From Caballeronia hypogeia (GTDB taxonomy: Bacteria > Pseudomonadota > Gammaproteobacteria > Burkholderiales > Burkholderiaceae), in assembly GCF_001544875.2 (NCBI RefSeq), contig NZ_FCOA02000016.1, forward strand, positions 62,001 to 126,000: a DNA stretch of 64,000 nt. Direction: 5' to 3'. The notes under the pieces are model-generated. The model was not told the DNA's origin. It did not search any database and saw only the letters and a program-made list of their open reading frames with translations. The position numbers and the translations under genes were made by a program. The first letter of the stretch is position 1. Every line of letters begins with the position of its first letter. Of this stretch, positions 26,837 through 35,517 are shown piece by piece.

Positions 26837-27130
26837 AAGGGCATGTAGAACGTGTCGCGATGTCACTCACGATAAAATCCGATCACCGGATCGCTCGCGA
26901 CGATTCTCTGGCTCGATCGAACGATAAAGGGTTAGTTAATTCATCGCTCGCCTCCGACGTTGCATTTCGCGCGCATGCGAGGAACGAGAATTGCGACGCA
27001 TTCAAACGACGAGGACCGTAAACACGGAGCTTCGCGAGCTGATTTTTCCATGACAAATCGCGCACTTCCGGGATCACTTTTGTAAAGAGCGGGGCCGCGT
27101 ACTTAGCAGTTGGAAGCTAGGAGGGAGTTC

Positions 27131-28897
27131 ATGAGCCCGATCGTTTTTGGCGGGCGTTTTGGGTGGCTTCATTCTGGCGCAGGCGTGCATGGCGTTGTAG
27201 TGTGCAATTCTTTCGGACACGAAAATACGTGGGCACACCAGGCCATACGTCACCTCGCCGAAGCATTGTCCAGACGAGATATCCCGGTTCTTCGGTTCGA
27301 CTATCTGACGACGGGCGATTCGGCCGACAACCTCGAAGGCAACCGGCTCGACGGGCTGGTGGCGGATGTCACGGCGGCGATCGACTGCCTGCGCAGCGAG
27401 ACCGGCGTCACGACGATTACGCTGGCTGGTTTGCGCCTTGGTGGAGCATTGGCGTCCCTTGCGTCGCCGCATCCTCCGGTGGACTCGCTCGCGTTGCTCG
27501 CACCCGTCACGAACGGACGCCTTTACCTGCGCGAGCTGACGGCATTAAGGAAAGCGTGGATCGAAAATCTTCCGGAACACATGCGAGCGCGGCAGCACGA
27601 TGCACCGTTCAATGTCCTCGGGCAAGTGTATGGCGATGCATTTCTCGACGACTTGCGAGAACTCGACGTGGCCTCGACCGTGTGCCGTTCAGCTTCGAGA
27701 CTCAAGCGCGCATTCATAGCTGATATCCGCGCGGGCGCCAGCGAGCCGTTATGCGCCGCACTGCGAAATCGAGGGGTCGAAGTAGAGACGAAGGCTTTCG
27801 TCGACTACTTTGACTTCATGCAGGAGACTGCGACATCCGTGTTGCCCGGGAAAACGCTCACGCGAACGGTGCAATGGATTGCGGATAACGTTGCCGAAAG
27901 CATCCCGATCGATCCGGCATCGGGCACGACGAAGGCTGCTGCTAGATCACGCTCGGGCGGCGATGCGATCATCGAGACGCCGGGCGCGATCGAACATCCG
28001 GTGGTAATCGGTTCAGCCGGACTATTCGGCGTCTTGTGCGAACCGCGCGATGAGCGCGCAGGTGGTCCGGTGGTCGTCATCACCAATACCGCTCTCAGCG
28101 TGCATCACGGTGACAGTCGCCAGTCGGTGCATATTGCGCGAGAACTGGCGCGGCGCGGCGTTGCTTCGTTACGCATCGATGCCCGCGGCATTGGCGACAG
28201 CCCGCATCGCCCAGCGGATGAAGCGCATCATCCGATCACGATGTCCATCCATGCGCAAAGCATCTCTGAAGACGCCGCGTCCGCTGCCGCATGGCTCAAA
28301 CGCAAGGGCTACGACACGGTCATCACGTTCGGCGTTTGCTCGGGGGCGTACAGCGCGTTGCGTGCATCGCTTGTCGAGCCGGCGATTGCGGCGGTCATTG
28401 CCGTCAACCTTCAGCGCTTCTACATTCCCGAGTCGATCACGCTGACAGAGCTTAGAAGGGAGATGAGCCATACCATGAGGCGTCTCGGACCGGCTATTCT
28501 CGCGCCAGGAAAGTGGTGGCTGGTTTTGAGCGGCAAGCGAGGACTCAGGCCGATCGTCCGGGCTTTCGCATCGAATGCCATGGCCCGACTGAATTCCCAG
28601 CTAGGCATCTTGACGCGCGGGTCTCTATGCGGCGTCGGAGAAAAGCCGCTCACGCATCCGCGAGGCGTCGTTCAGGCACTCGAACGAAAGGGCGTGCACG
28701 CGCTGCTTTTGTACAGCGTGAACGACGACGGTCTGGACCAGCTCAACGCGCACTTCGGCAGGCATGGGAAGAAGCTTTCGCAACTGCGCCGGGTCAGGCC
28801 CGAAGTGTGTAGAGGCGTCGATCACTCGCTCGGCGATACCGGGGCATTGGCTCGCGTAATTGCGCTGTGCGACAACTTCATCAAGAACTTGTCGTAG
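27131..28897 (+). CDS. Tandem alpha/beta-hydrolase protein (serine aminopeptidase S33-like)
   Basis: 588 residues made of two alpha/beta-hydrolase-like halves. The first (about 1-285) has NSFGHENTWAHQAIRHLAEAL and RFDYLTTGDS, but its nucleophile elbow reads GLRLGG, without Ser. The second (about 290-588) has RIDARGIGDS and an elbow GVCSGAY, with Ser. AGGAGGGAG lies just before the ATG. Proteins of this shape occur beside exopolysaccharide or exosortase loci in beta-proteobacteria, which fits the EPS-type remnants downstream. Substrate unknown. One half is probably structural or regulatory. Confidence 0.75.
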   Translation: MSPIVFGGRFGWLHSGAGVHGVVVCNSFGHENTWAHQAIRHLAEALSRRDIPVLRFDYLTTGDSADNLEGNRLDGLVADVTAAIDCLRSETGVTTITLAGLRLGGALASLASPHPPVDSLALLAPVTNGRLYLRELTALRKAWIENLPEHMRARQHDAPFNVLGQVYGDAFLDDLRELDVASTVCRSASRLKRAFIADIRAGASEPLCAALRNRGVEVETKAFVDYFDFMQETATSVLPGKTLTRTVQWIADNVAESIPIDPASGTTKAAARSRSGGDAIIETPGAIEHPVVIGSAGLFGVLCEPRDERAGGPVVVITNTALSVHHGDSRQSVHIARELARRGVASLRIDARGIGDSPHRPADEAHHPITMSIHAQSISEDAASAAAWLKRKGYDTVITFGVCSGAYSALRASLVEPAIAAVIAVNLQRFYIPESITLTELRREMSHTMRRLGPAILAPGKWWLVLSGKRGLRPIVRAFASNAMARLNSQLGILTRGSLCGVGEKPLTHPRGVVQALERKGVHALLLYSVNDDGLDQLNAHFGRHGKKLSQLRRVRPEVCRGVDHSLGDTGALARVIALCDNFIKNLS

Positions 28898-28949
28898 CCG
28901 ACAAAGCCGACGAACGGAATGCCTTTGGCGAAGGTGCGTTAGAGGAAAT

Positions 28950-29255
28950 TCATTCGCGCAACGCATTCAGGACATCGCCGAAGACGCGATGTGCCGATGC
29001 GCTCAATCCCGCACCGACCGCCGTTTGCACCGTTCGGCGCAGTCCGAGGATCGCGATGCCGACCAGCCCGAGAGCGATCAGTTCGGCATTGGGCGTCCGC
29101 AGGAACCACGGCGCGGCGTTCTTCGTCGTCGATCGCGGCGTGAGCGGTACGCGTGCGATGCGCACGGGTTCGTTCAGTGCGTGCGCTGCGACCAGCGCCG
29201 CACGCGATTCGGCCATGCGCGCGAGGATCACTTCCTGTTGCATCGCATGCTTCAT
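28950..29255 (-). CDS. YqjK-like small membrane protein
   Basis: 101 residues: a helical N-terminal region rich in Ala and charged residues, then one hydrophobic segment (LIALGLVGIAILGLR). It overlaps the upstream YqjE-like gene by four bases (ATGA). Its length, position and layout match the YqjK member of the YqjD-YqjE-YqjK stress-linked envelope set. Function unknown. Confidence 0.65.
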   Translation of the reverse strand: MKHAMQQEVILARMAESRAALVAAHALNEPVRIARVPLTPRSTTKNAAPWFLRTPNAELIALGLVGIAILGLRRTVQTAVGAGLSASAHRVFGDVLNALRE

Positions 29256-29626
29256 TGCGCCACCTCCCTGATCGTGTCGACGTCGCGCCGCAACTGGTCA
29301 CGCAACAACTGGAACGGTTCGGCCGGCTTGTGCGACACCATCACGACGGCTGAAATCACCGCGACGGCCAGCCACGCGCCCGCGACACACCACGCCGTGA
29401 GCGTGAGATGCGGCGTGCCGACCGCGGTCACGATCACCGCGATCGATACGAACGACAGCGCAAACAGCGCGCCGATGGCGAGTGCGATCATTGCGACCGC
29501 TTCGTGAATCACGCGCCTCTTGGTTTCGGCAAGCTCGATGGGAATCAGCTCGCCATAATCGACGAGCCGCGTTGCGCAGAAATGGCCGATCCTGCGCCAA
29601 TTGGAGATCTTTCTCTGGATGGTCAT
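29252..29626 (-). CDS. Phage-holin-family / YqjE-like inner-membrane protein
   Basis: 124 residues with two hydrophobic segments (AMIALAIGALFALSFVSIAV and VAGAWLAVAVISAVVMV) between charged ends, as in the YqjE/phage-holin III family. Start chosen at MTIQRKIS (29626). The upstream partner (YqjD/ElaB) expected in this operon is absent; the sequence changes character about 30 bases upstream, so the operon looks truncated by rearrangement. Confidence 0.7.
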   Translation of the reverse strand: MTIQRKISNWRRIGHFCATRLVDYGELIPIELAETKRRVIHEAVAMIALAIGALFALSFVSIAVIVTAVGTPHLTLTAWCVAGAWLAVAVISAVVMVSHKPAEPFQLLRDQLRRDVDTIREVAQ

Positions 29627-29659
29627 CGCGGATTCTCCAACGGAGTTGAAGGGAGATGA

Positions 29660-29887
29660 AGCGGGCTTACCCTGACGCATAGCACCACGTATGCCAGCGC
29701 CCGCTATGGCGATAAACTGCTGCCGGTTTTCCTTTCGGAAGATGCGCTCCGCGAACAAGGCGAGCAACTGGAAAAGTGGCGCGGCCGGCACTTCAAGGCC
29801 GATTACCTGGCGATGGTGCCCGTCAAAATTGCGCTTTATGAACGCTTCGCGATCCCGCGAGTTGTTCTTACACTTTCATTTCGATAA
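29660..29887 (+). pseudogene. Open C-terminal fragment of an unrecognised protein
   Basis: An open frame of 75 codons with coding-like composition (segments YGDKLLPVFLSEDALREQG and YLAMVPVKIALYERFAIPR) but no ATG or GTG start with a ribosome site. It begins at the edge where the YqjE-like operon is broken. It looks like the 3' end of a gene displaced by rearrangement. Not identified. Confidence 0.35.
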
Positions 29888-29941
29888 CCTAGAATGAAGG
29901 TAGGTTCCTTCGTGCATCGCGGTGACACTCGAGGAAGCGGA

Positions 29942-30040
29942 CATGCCGCCTCGGCGGAAAACCCGTTCTCGGCTGCGGAAATCGAACAGCAAAGCGGCGA
30001 CCGCGAAAGTACTCGCCTGTGGGAAAAACCAATACTACTA
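29942..30040 (+). CDS. Possible 32-residue basic peptide
   Basis: ATG preceded by GAGGAAG at 5-base spacing. The frame starts MPPRRKTRSRLRKSN and ends GKNQYY. Highly basic, unknown, and could be chance. Confidence 0.22.
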
Positions 30041-30186
30041 GGTGCCTAAAGCGTACTCGGTGTCATCCCATCGGCCAGAATAAAACATGTAGGAATGCTT
30101 GTCGATAAGTGTACGGATATCGCTACGCCCTTACTTATCGACCCGGTTCGCATTTGAGCGCCAGCCTGCACTCACGGACGGTGCCG

Positions 30187-31194
30187 ATGACCGATCTGCC
30201 GGCTGACTACGACCTCGACGACGTGGTCGAGGCGGCGCGGAGCGGCCTTTCCTACGATGGCCAGCTCCATGGGCTGCCGTTCTATGTCGAGAGTTCGATG
30301 ACTTTTTATCGAAAGGATTTGTTCGAAGCGGCCGGACTCAAGATGCCGGATCAGCCGACTTACGACCAGATCAGGCAATTCGCCGAAACGCTTACCACTA
30401 AGGCCGCAGGTCAATATGGCATCTGCTTGCGCGGAAAGGCAGGCCGGGGCGAGAACATGGCGTACGTGTCGACCGTTATGAACACCTATGGTGGACGCTG
30501 GTTCGATGAGAACTGGAAAGCGCAGATCGATACGCCAGAGTGGCACAACGCGATCAGCTTCTATGCAGAGCTCTTGAAGAACGACGGGCCGCCCGGAGCG
30601 AGTTCGAACGGCTTCAATGAGAACCTTACGCTGATGTCGTCGGGGAAGTGCGCGATGTGGATCGATGCGACGGCCGCCGCAGGCATCCTCTACAACAAGT
30701 CGCAGTCGGCGGTGACGGACAGAATAGGCTTCGCTGCGGCGCCCATTGTGGTGACACCGAAGGGATCGCATTGGCTGTGGTCGTGGTCGCTGGCAATCCC
30801 CAAGACCTCAAAGTCGCGGGATGCTGCGAAGAAATCTGTTGCCTGGGCAACGTCGAACAGTACATCGAGATGGTTGGAGAAGACGAGGGTTGGGCATCCG
30901 TTCCCCCGAGCAGGAAGTCGACGTGTTGCACGTCCCGAGTACAAGCAGGCCGTTCCGTTCGGAGAGTTTGTATTGAAAGCGATCGAATCGGCCGACCCGA
31001 ACGCCTCTTCGCTCAAGCAGGTGCCATACAGCGGCATTCAGTTCGTAGGCATCCCCGAGTTCCGGTCCTTCTGGACCGTGGTGGGGCAGGCCATAGCGGG
31101 CGTCGTTGCCGGACAAATTGGTGTTGACGCGGCGCTCAAGGCGGGCAACGCTGCCGCCGATCGCGCCGTGAAGCGGGCGGGTTATCAGAAATAG
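30187..31194 (+). pseudogene. 5'-truncated, frameshifted ABC sugar/polyol solute-binding protein
   Basis: From LPADYDLDDVV onward this matches the C-terminal two thirds of periplasmic sorbitol/mannitol-type binding proteins (motifs YVESSMTFYRKDLFEAAGL, MNTYGGRWFDENW, SGKCAMWIDATAAA). The signal peptide and roughly the first 100 residues are absent. Near 30858 the family sequence QYIEMVGEDEGWASVPP continues in another frame, and near 30930 the original frame resumes (RPEYKQAVPFGEF). About 24 codons are therefore scrambled between two compensating indels. No permease or ATPase genes accompany it. A decayed, non-functional gene. Confidence 0.8.
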
Positions 31195-31243
31195 GGCCCC
31201 GAAATTGCGTTTCGCGGTGCCCGGGCGCCGCCGCTTACACTCG

Positions 31244-31541
31244 ATGCTCGACAAATCCGCTCTGAAAGACCTTCTGTCGCGAAAGTAGCCAGCCCGCAAG
31301 CCAAACGCGAGGCGCTCCGAATCTTGATGACCGGATGCGCAATGGGTATCGCCTGGGCTTGCGGGCCGTTTGGGATTCCGCGGTCACTGTTCCATTATGA
31401 GTCGCGTCGAACCGACGATGAGCAGGCGCTGACGAGGCGGATGGCGGCTATCGAAGCTCAAAAGCGCCGCTACGGCTGTCGTCGCATTCACGTGCGGTTG
31501 CAGCGCGAAGGCTGGACGACCATAGATCACCCGTGCTGGCC
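31244..31541 (+). mobile_element. IS3-family transposase remnant (orfA end + orfB start)
   Basis: The last 14 codons of orfA (MLDKSALKDLLSRK, stop at 31288) are followed at once by orfB in the shifted frame: QAKREALRILMT, FGIPRSLFHYESRR, RRYGCRRIHVRLQREGW. This is the overlap organisation of IS3 elements. It stops before the DDE catalytic residues and no terminal repeats were found, so it is a dead fragment. Confidence 0.8.
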
Positions 31542-31583
31542 AGCGCACGAGTCATCCAGCCCGCGTCTAGCGCGGAAGTGTTG

Positions 31584-31910
31584 TCATCGCATGCGATCAA
31601 GTGTCGCTTGCGCAGCAGGCCGACTGGGAGAAACTGACGGATTGGATATCACGGGGTCGTAAGTTGCGCGCGGGCTGACGTTCGCGCAACGCTTTTGGGA
31701 CTCGTCAGCGGAAAGAAGCGGACCCCTCGTATCCGTATTCACAATGTCGTTTTCCCTATCGTATGACTGATGCTTGATTTGTTGATCTATAGCGTTGAGC
31801 GCGCACATGTCTCGTTCGGCCTCGAGCTTATGCTCTGCGTAGGTACTCCAGGCAAACCACGAGGCCGCGAGCGACCACGCGACGACGGCAGTAGTATTGA
31901 GTAACTTCAC
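31584..31910 (-). CDS. Hypothetical small protein with N-terminal hydrophobic segment
   Basis: 108 codons from a GTG at 31910 preceded by GGAGTGGGAG. The N-terminus (KLLNTTAVVAWSLAASWFAW) is a signal anchor or transmembrane helix, followed by a polar, charged tail. No family recognised. It lies in a remnant-rich stretch between IS fragments, so it may be a cargo gene or chance. Confidence 0.35.
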   Translation of the reverse strand: MKLLNTTAVVAWSLAASWFAWSTYAEHKLEAERDMCALNAIDQQIKHQSYDRENDIVNTDTRGPLLSADESQKRCANVSPRATYDPVISNPSVSPSRPAAQATLDRMR

Positions 31911-32304
31911 TGCTCCCACTCCGGTGGTATCGCAAACGCAGAGCGCTTGTCGTTTGTTCCGATCGTGCCGGCTTTTCATGCTGCGGATTGTAGGTCAAGA
32001 AGCAGAGGAGCGGCAGCGTTGGTGTGGGCCTCGAGACTTTTACACCCATCAGTGGCAAGCGCGGCGACCCACTATCGAAGCCGGGCGTCGTCCTGGACGA
32101 TAGAGGCTACGTGACGAGCATCGGCACCCGTTGCATGGAGCAGGCATCGCTCGACGCGGTCAGCCTCACGGCATCGAGCTCGAAAGCTCGTGGCTTCACA
32201 CCATTCGCTGCCTATGCCTTCGTTCAGTACTGCCCATCCACGCGGCATTTTCGACAATTGCTTGCTGAAGTATTTGCTTGTGAAAGGAGAGGTCACGGTG
32301 TGCT
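31911..32304. other. Non-coding or decayed stretch between IS remnants
   Basis: Short overlapping frames only; nothing recognised. Composition is less G/C-biased than the catabolic genes. Confidence 0.4.
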
Positions 32305-32559
32305 TATGCGACGTATCTGCTGAGTCTTAGACACCTGGAAGAGACGCTGGCGCAGCGAGGCATATCGGGCCCCCATTCAACCGTGCGCCGCTGGGCGATC
32401 AAGCGACGTATGCGACGCATGCTGGGCTTCAAGCACTTTCGTCGTGCCCGCGTCCCGTTGGACAGCATCGAGCTAATGCACAGCACTGCCACGCGCCAAA
32501 TGGAGCGCCGTGAAACGGGTTTCACCTGTGCCGAAATGTTCTACTCTCTATCGGCATAA
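32305..32559 (+). mobile_element. IS6-family transposase remnant with internal deletion
   Basis: One open frame joins the IS6/IS26-type N-terminal segment (YLLSLRHLEETLAQRGISGPHSTVRRWAIK) directly to the family C-terminus (MLGFKHFRRARVPLDSIELMH...CAEMFYSLSA, stop 32559). The whole central DDE catalytic region is missing. No start codon or inverted repeats were found. An inactive deletion derivative. Confidence 0.8.
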
Positions 32560-33095
32560 GCATTCCTAACTATACTGGATTTGGTCGGTATCTTGCCCCT
32601 ATCGCGACAAAACCAAGCTGCCGTTCCGAGGCTCCATCAGATGAGTTGCAAGGTAGCGAGCCTCGTGCCGAACGCAGTGTGGGAGGGCGCGGTCGGCTAT
32701 GTTCATACGCGTCGCTACGGAGGGATAGCCTGCAGAGCCTATTACGGGAAACGATCGTTTTCATGACGGGTGCATGGAGAGAGTCGCCCCACCCACGCTG
32801 GTCATCGAAACCGTCGAAATTGAACGAATCACGCATGCACAAGTTCGGCGCATCAATAAAAGATGCATGCTCGCGATGATGTATATTTTTCCGCCATGTG
32901 CGTGGTTGAGCGACATCAGTCTGCAAGTGCGATCGGACGAACGTTCGAAACGTTGTTAACGGTTGACATTCATCGCGGTGGCTTGAAAGAATAGCCGGGC
33001 TTGGAAGAAGGGACGAATTCGAAGAGCACGAAAAGCCGAGTTAATGAAGCGTTTTCCGAAGATGCTGATTTCCAACAATGAGGGGAATGCTCGCC
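32560..33095. other. Intergenic region upstream of the methyltransferase gene
   Basis: No supported gene. A 61-codon frame at 32774-32959 lacks a ribosome site and family. The methyltransferase promoter presumably lies here. Confidence 0.4.
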
Positions 33096-33890
33096 ATGGA
33101 TCACGATGCCGTCAATCTAAAGGCGTACTCGACTCAGCGGGTCGTGAGCGACTTTTCGTCTGACCATATACTTCAGAAGGCCGAGGAGGTCATCTTCTCC
33201 AGGCTCGCGCCGCGCGTTGCGGGTGGCTCCATACTCGACATCGGCGTTGGATGTGGACGTACCACGCCAGCGCTGGTCGAAATCAGCGAAGATTACACAG
33301 GCATCGATTATTCAGCCGGAATGGTCGACGTGTGCAAGGAGCGTCTTCCTGAGCAACGCTTCCTGACGATGGATGCACGCAAGCTCGATGGCGCGTTCTC
33401 TCGCGACTACTTCGATCTCGTGGTCTTCTCGTTCAACGGCATCGATAACGTGGGACACGAGGACCGGCTGACGATCTTGTCGAAGATCCATCAGATTCTC
33501 AAGCCTGGCGGTTACTTCGTGTTTTCGAGCCATAACCGCGGTTTCGCCCAATTCGAGAATTTCGTTCATAGTCGCCCGAGCATTGGACTCAGCCTCAATC
33601 CGATGCGCACGCTGCGCAACATCTCGCGCTTTCCGCTGCAATACGCGAGGCACGCGAGAAACTCGCGGCAAAACGTCATCGAGGCCGACTACGCCGTGAT
33701 CAACGAGCCCGCGGGCGATTTTCAGATGCTGCAGTACTACATCTCGATCGAGTCGCAAGCACGGCAGTTGCGCGCACTCGGGTTCAGCGAGCGCATCGAA
33801 TCCTACGATCTCAATGGCGCGCTCATCGAGCACAATCGCGGTGACGCTCGCGACAGCGGATGGGTCTATTACGTCGCGACCAAGCCCTGA
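33096..33890 (+). CDS. Class I SAM-dependent methyltransferase
   Basis: 264 residues with SAM motif I ILDIGVGCGRTTP, the acidic loop TGIDYSAGMVDVCKERL, and motif LVVFSFNGIDNVGHEDR, then GGYFVFSSHNRG. A typical methyltransferase-25-like fold, probably cytosolic. Of three nearby in-frame ATGs, 33096 has AGGGG about ten bases upstream. It seems intact, and its neighbours are EPS-type genes and remnants, so methylation of a sugar or lipid-linked glycan is possible but unproven. Confidence 0.85.
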   Translation: MDHDAVNLKAYSTQRVVSDFSSDHILQKAEEVIFSRLAPRVAGGSILDIGVGCGRTTPALVEISEDYTGIDYSAGMVDVCKERLPEQRFLTMDARKLDGAFSRDYFDLVVFSFNGIDNVGHEDRLTILSKIHQILKPGGYFVFSSHNRGFAQFENFVHSRPSIGLSLNPMRTLRNISRFPLQYARHARNSRQNVIEADYAVINEPAGDFQMLQYYISIESQARQLRALGFSERIESYDLNGALIEHNRGDARDSGWVYYVATKP

Positions 33891-34329
33891 GTACGCATGT
33901 AAGGGAAAGAGGCTTGTATGAACGCGCTGTTGTCTGACGGTCGACATCGGGTTAGCCCTTGCCTCGAATGATTCGGTCGATGCGTACATTCGTCGTGTTG
34001 ATGAAAACAGGTACGATTTCCACATTACCTGTTCAAACGGGGCAAAGCTGGATGTTAAGCGATGCCGATATTGCCTAGGTTTGTTCCTTGAAATGCTGAA
34101 CACCAGCACGTAAGATTCGCCCGAGTAATCCGATCGCCAATCTCGGGTTCAGCAACAAACGAGGGATTGCATCCTGTCCCGAGCGCAGAGCATCCGGGAG
34201 CGAGTCGCACACCATTGGTTCATTGTCAATAATCGGATTCACGTCTTGGTCTTATTAAAGACGGTGGTCCGCCGCAATATGAAAACACCGACGAGCACGA
34301 AGCTCGCATCGACGGAGAGGGTCAGTGTG
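33891..34329. other. Intergenic; left edge of duplicated segment
   Basis: From about 34083 the sequence matches 41772 onward (for example GCACGTAAGATTCGC and the CGACGAGCACGAAGCTCGC block near 34290). A frame ending LFLEMLNTST at 34113 resembles one ending LLEMMSANT at 41801, so both copies may retain the 3' tail of the same lost gene. Confidence 0.5.
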
Positions 34330-35469
34330 ATGGCAAACGCCACGAGATTCGAGACGATTTCCACTATCAACAGATTCGAGTCACTACGCGGAGAATGGGA
34401 AGATTTGTGGACGAGGGCCGGCGGAGGCTTCAGTCAGGAATTCGACTTCTGCCTGCGCACGCTCAGGGACCTCGTTCTTCCGGAAGGCGGACAGTTGTGC
34501 TGCATAGTCGCATGGAAAGGCGAGCGCCTGGCGCTTGTCTGGCCACTGATCCGCTATCGGGAGATGCTTTGGCGAGCTATTCGTCCGCTCGCACCCGACG
34601 GGTCGGTGTTCACAAGTATCCTGGCAGAGGAAGGCCCGGAATACGGTGAACTGGTCGGCTCGGCGTGGCGGATGCTGCGCGCGCAAGGAGGATCCGACCT
34701 GCTCAACCTGCCGCATGTGCGAGCAGGCTCGCTGCTATTCGACCATGTTTCCAAATCCGGCACTGTCGAACGCGCCGAGGAGTCGGAGATCGCTGTCCTC
34801 CGGTCCCGTCTGCGAGGCGACTGGGCCGCTTTCCGTCAGTCGTTGCCGGCTAAGCCGAGAAAGGAACTCGATACCTGCAAGCGCCGCCTCGACAGAGAGG
34901 GCACGGTTTCGATGTATATCGCGGATCTTCGTGATCCGGCGAGCACCTCGCTCATCGATGATTTTTTTCTCTGGAAACAGCAGTGGGCTGAAAGGGCCGG
35001 AAAAAGCGGCTCCCTTTTCACGCCGCGTTTCCGCTCTTTTTTCATCTCCCTTTTGCGGGACAGCGCGGAGGGCGGAAGCTTTCGCCTTTTTGTTCTAGCG
35101 CTGAATGACAAGCCGATCGCAGTCAACCTGATCGCGGTCGAGAAGCGAACGGTGCACGGCGTGCAAGCCGCGTTCGACGATGCCTATGGGAAATTCACGC
35201 CGGGCGCGGTGTTGCTCGAATATGTCGTGAAATGGGCGTTCGAAAGCGGCCGCGATTTCGACTTCGGCGCGGGCGGTGGCAAGTACAAGACCGTATGGGC
35301 GCAAGGCTCCTGCTATTCGAGAACGGACTTTCGAATTGCAATGAGTCAGTGGGGCAGGGTTGCCTTTCTGATCTCCGACCTTCGTCGCTGGTATCGCTCG
35401 AGGGCCGTCAATCGGGCCAAACCTGTCGCCGTGCAAGGCAATCCGGGCAGGTCCGAACTGGAGCCTTGA
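34330..35469 (+). CDS. CelD/BcsL-type GNAT (FemAB-like) acetyltransferase, copy 1
   Basis: 379-residue acetyltransferase of the kind found in exopolysaccharide/cellulose loci. Visible: RPLAPDGS, a FemAB-like middle region (DFFLWKQQWAERAG), and the C-terminal FTPGAVLLEYVVKWAFESGRDFDFGAGGGKYKTVWA. It would transfer an acyl or acetyl group to a glycan precursor in the cytoplasm. Start at MANATRF (34330), which aligns with the paralogue at 42042. A strong terminator follows 21 bases after the stop. Intact. Confidence 0.83.
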   Translation: MANATRFETISTINRFESLRGEWEDLWTRAGGGFSQEFDFCLRTLRDLVLPEGGQLCCIVAWKGERLALVWPLIRYREMLWRAIRPLAPDGSVFTSILAEEGPEYGELVGSAWRMLRAQGGSDLLNLPHVRAGSLLFDHVSKSGTVERAEESEIAVLRSRLRGDWAAFRQSLPAKPRKELDTCKRRLDREGTVSMYIADLRDPASTSLIDDFFLWKQQWAERAGKSGSLFTPRFRSFFISLLRDSAEGGSFRLFVLALNDKPIAVNLIAVEKRTVHGVQAAFDDAYGKFTPGAVLLEYVVKWAFESGRDFDFGAGGGKYKTVWAQGSCYSRTDFRIAMSQWGRVAFLISDLRRWYRSRAVNRAKPVAVQGNPGRSELEP

Positions 35470-35490
35470 TCCAAACGAGAGGTTCGCGTG

Positions 35491-35517
35491 GCGCGCCCGT
35501 CGGGCGCGCTTTTTTTT
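35491..35517 (+). terminator. Rho-independent terminator after acetyltransferase copy 1
   Basis: Stem GCGCGCC / GGCGCGC with a short CGTCG loop followed by eight Ts. Confidence 0.85.

Noticed and set aside
32774-32959. 61-codon open frame with an ATG.
   Set aside because: No ribosome site, family or codon bias; it sits in a remnant-rich spacer.
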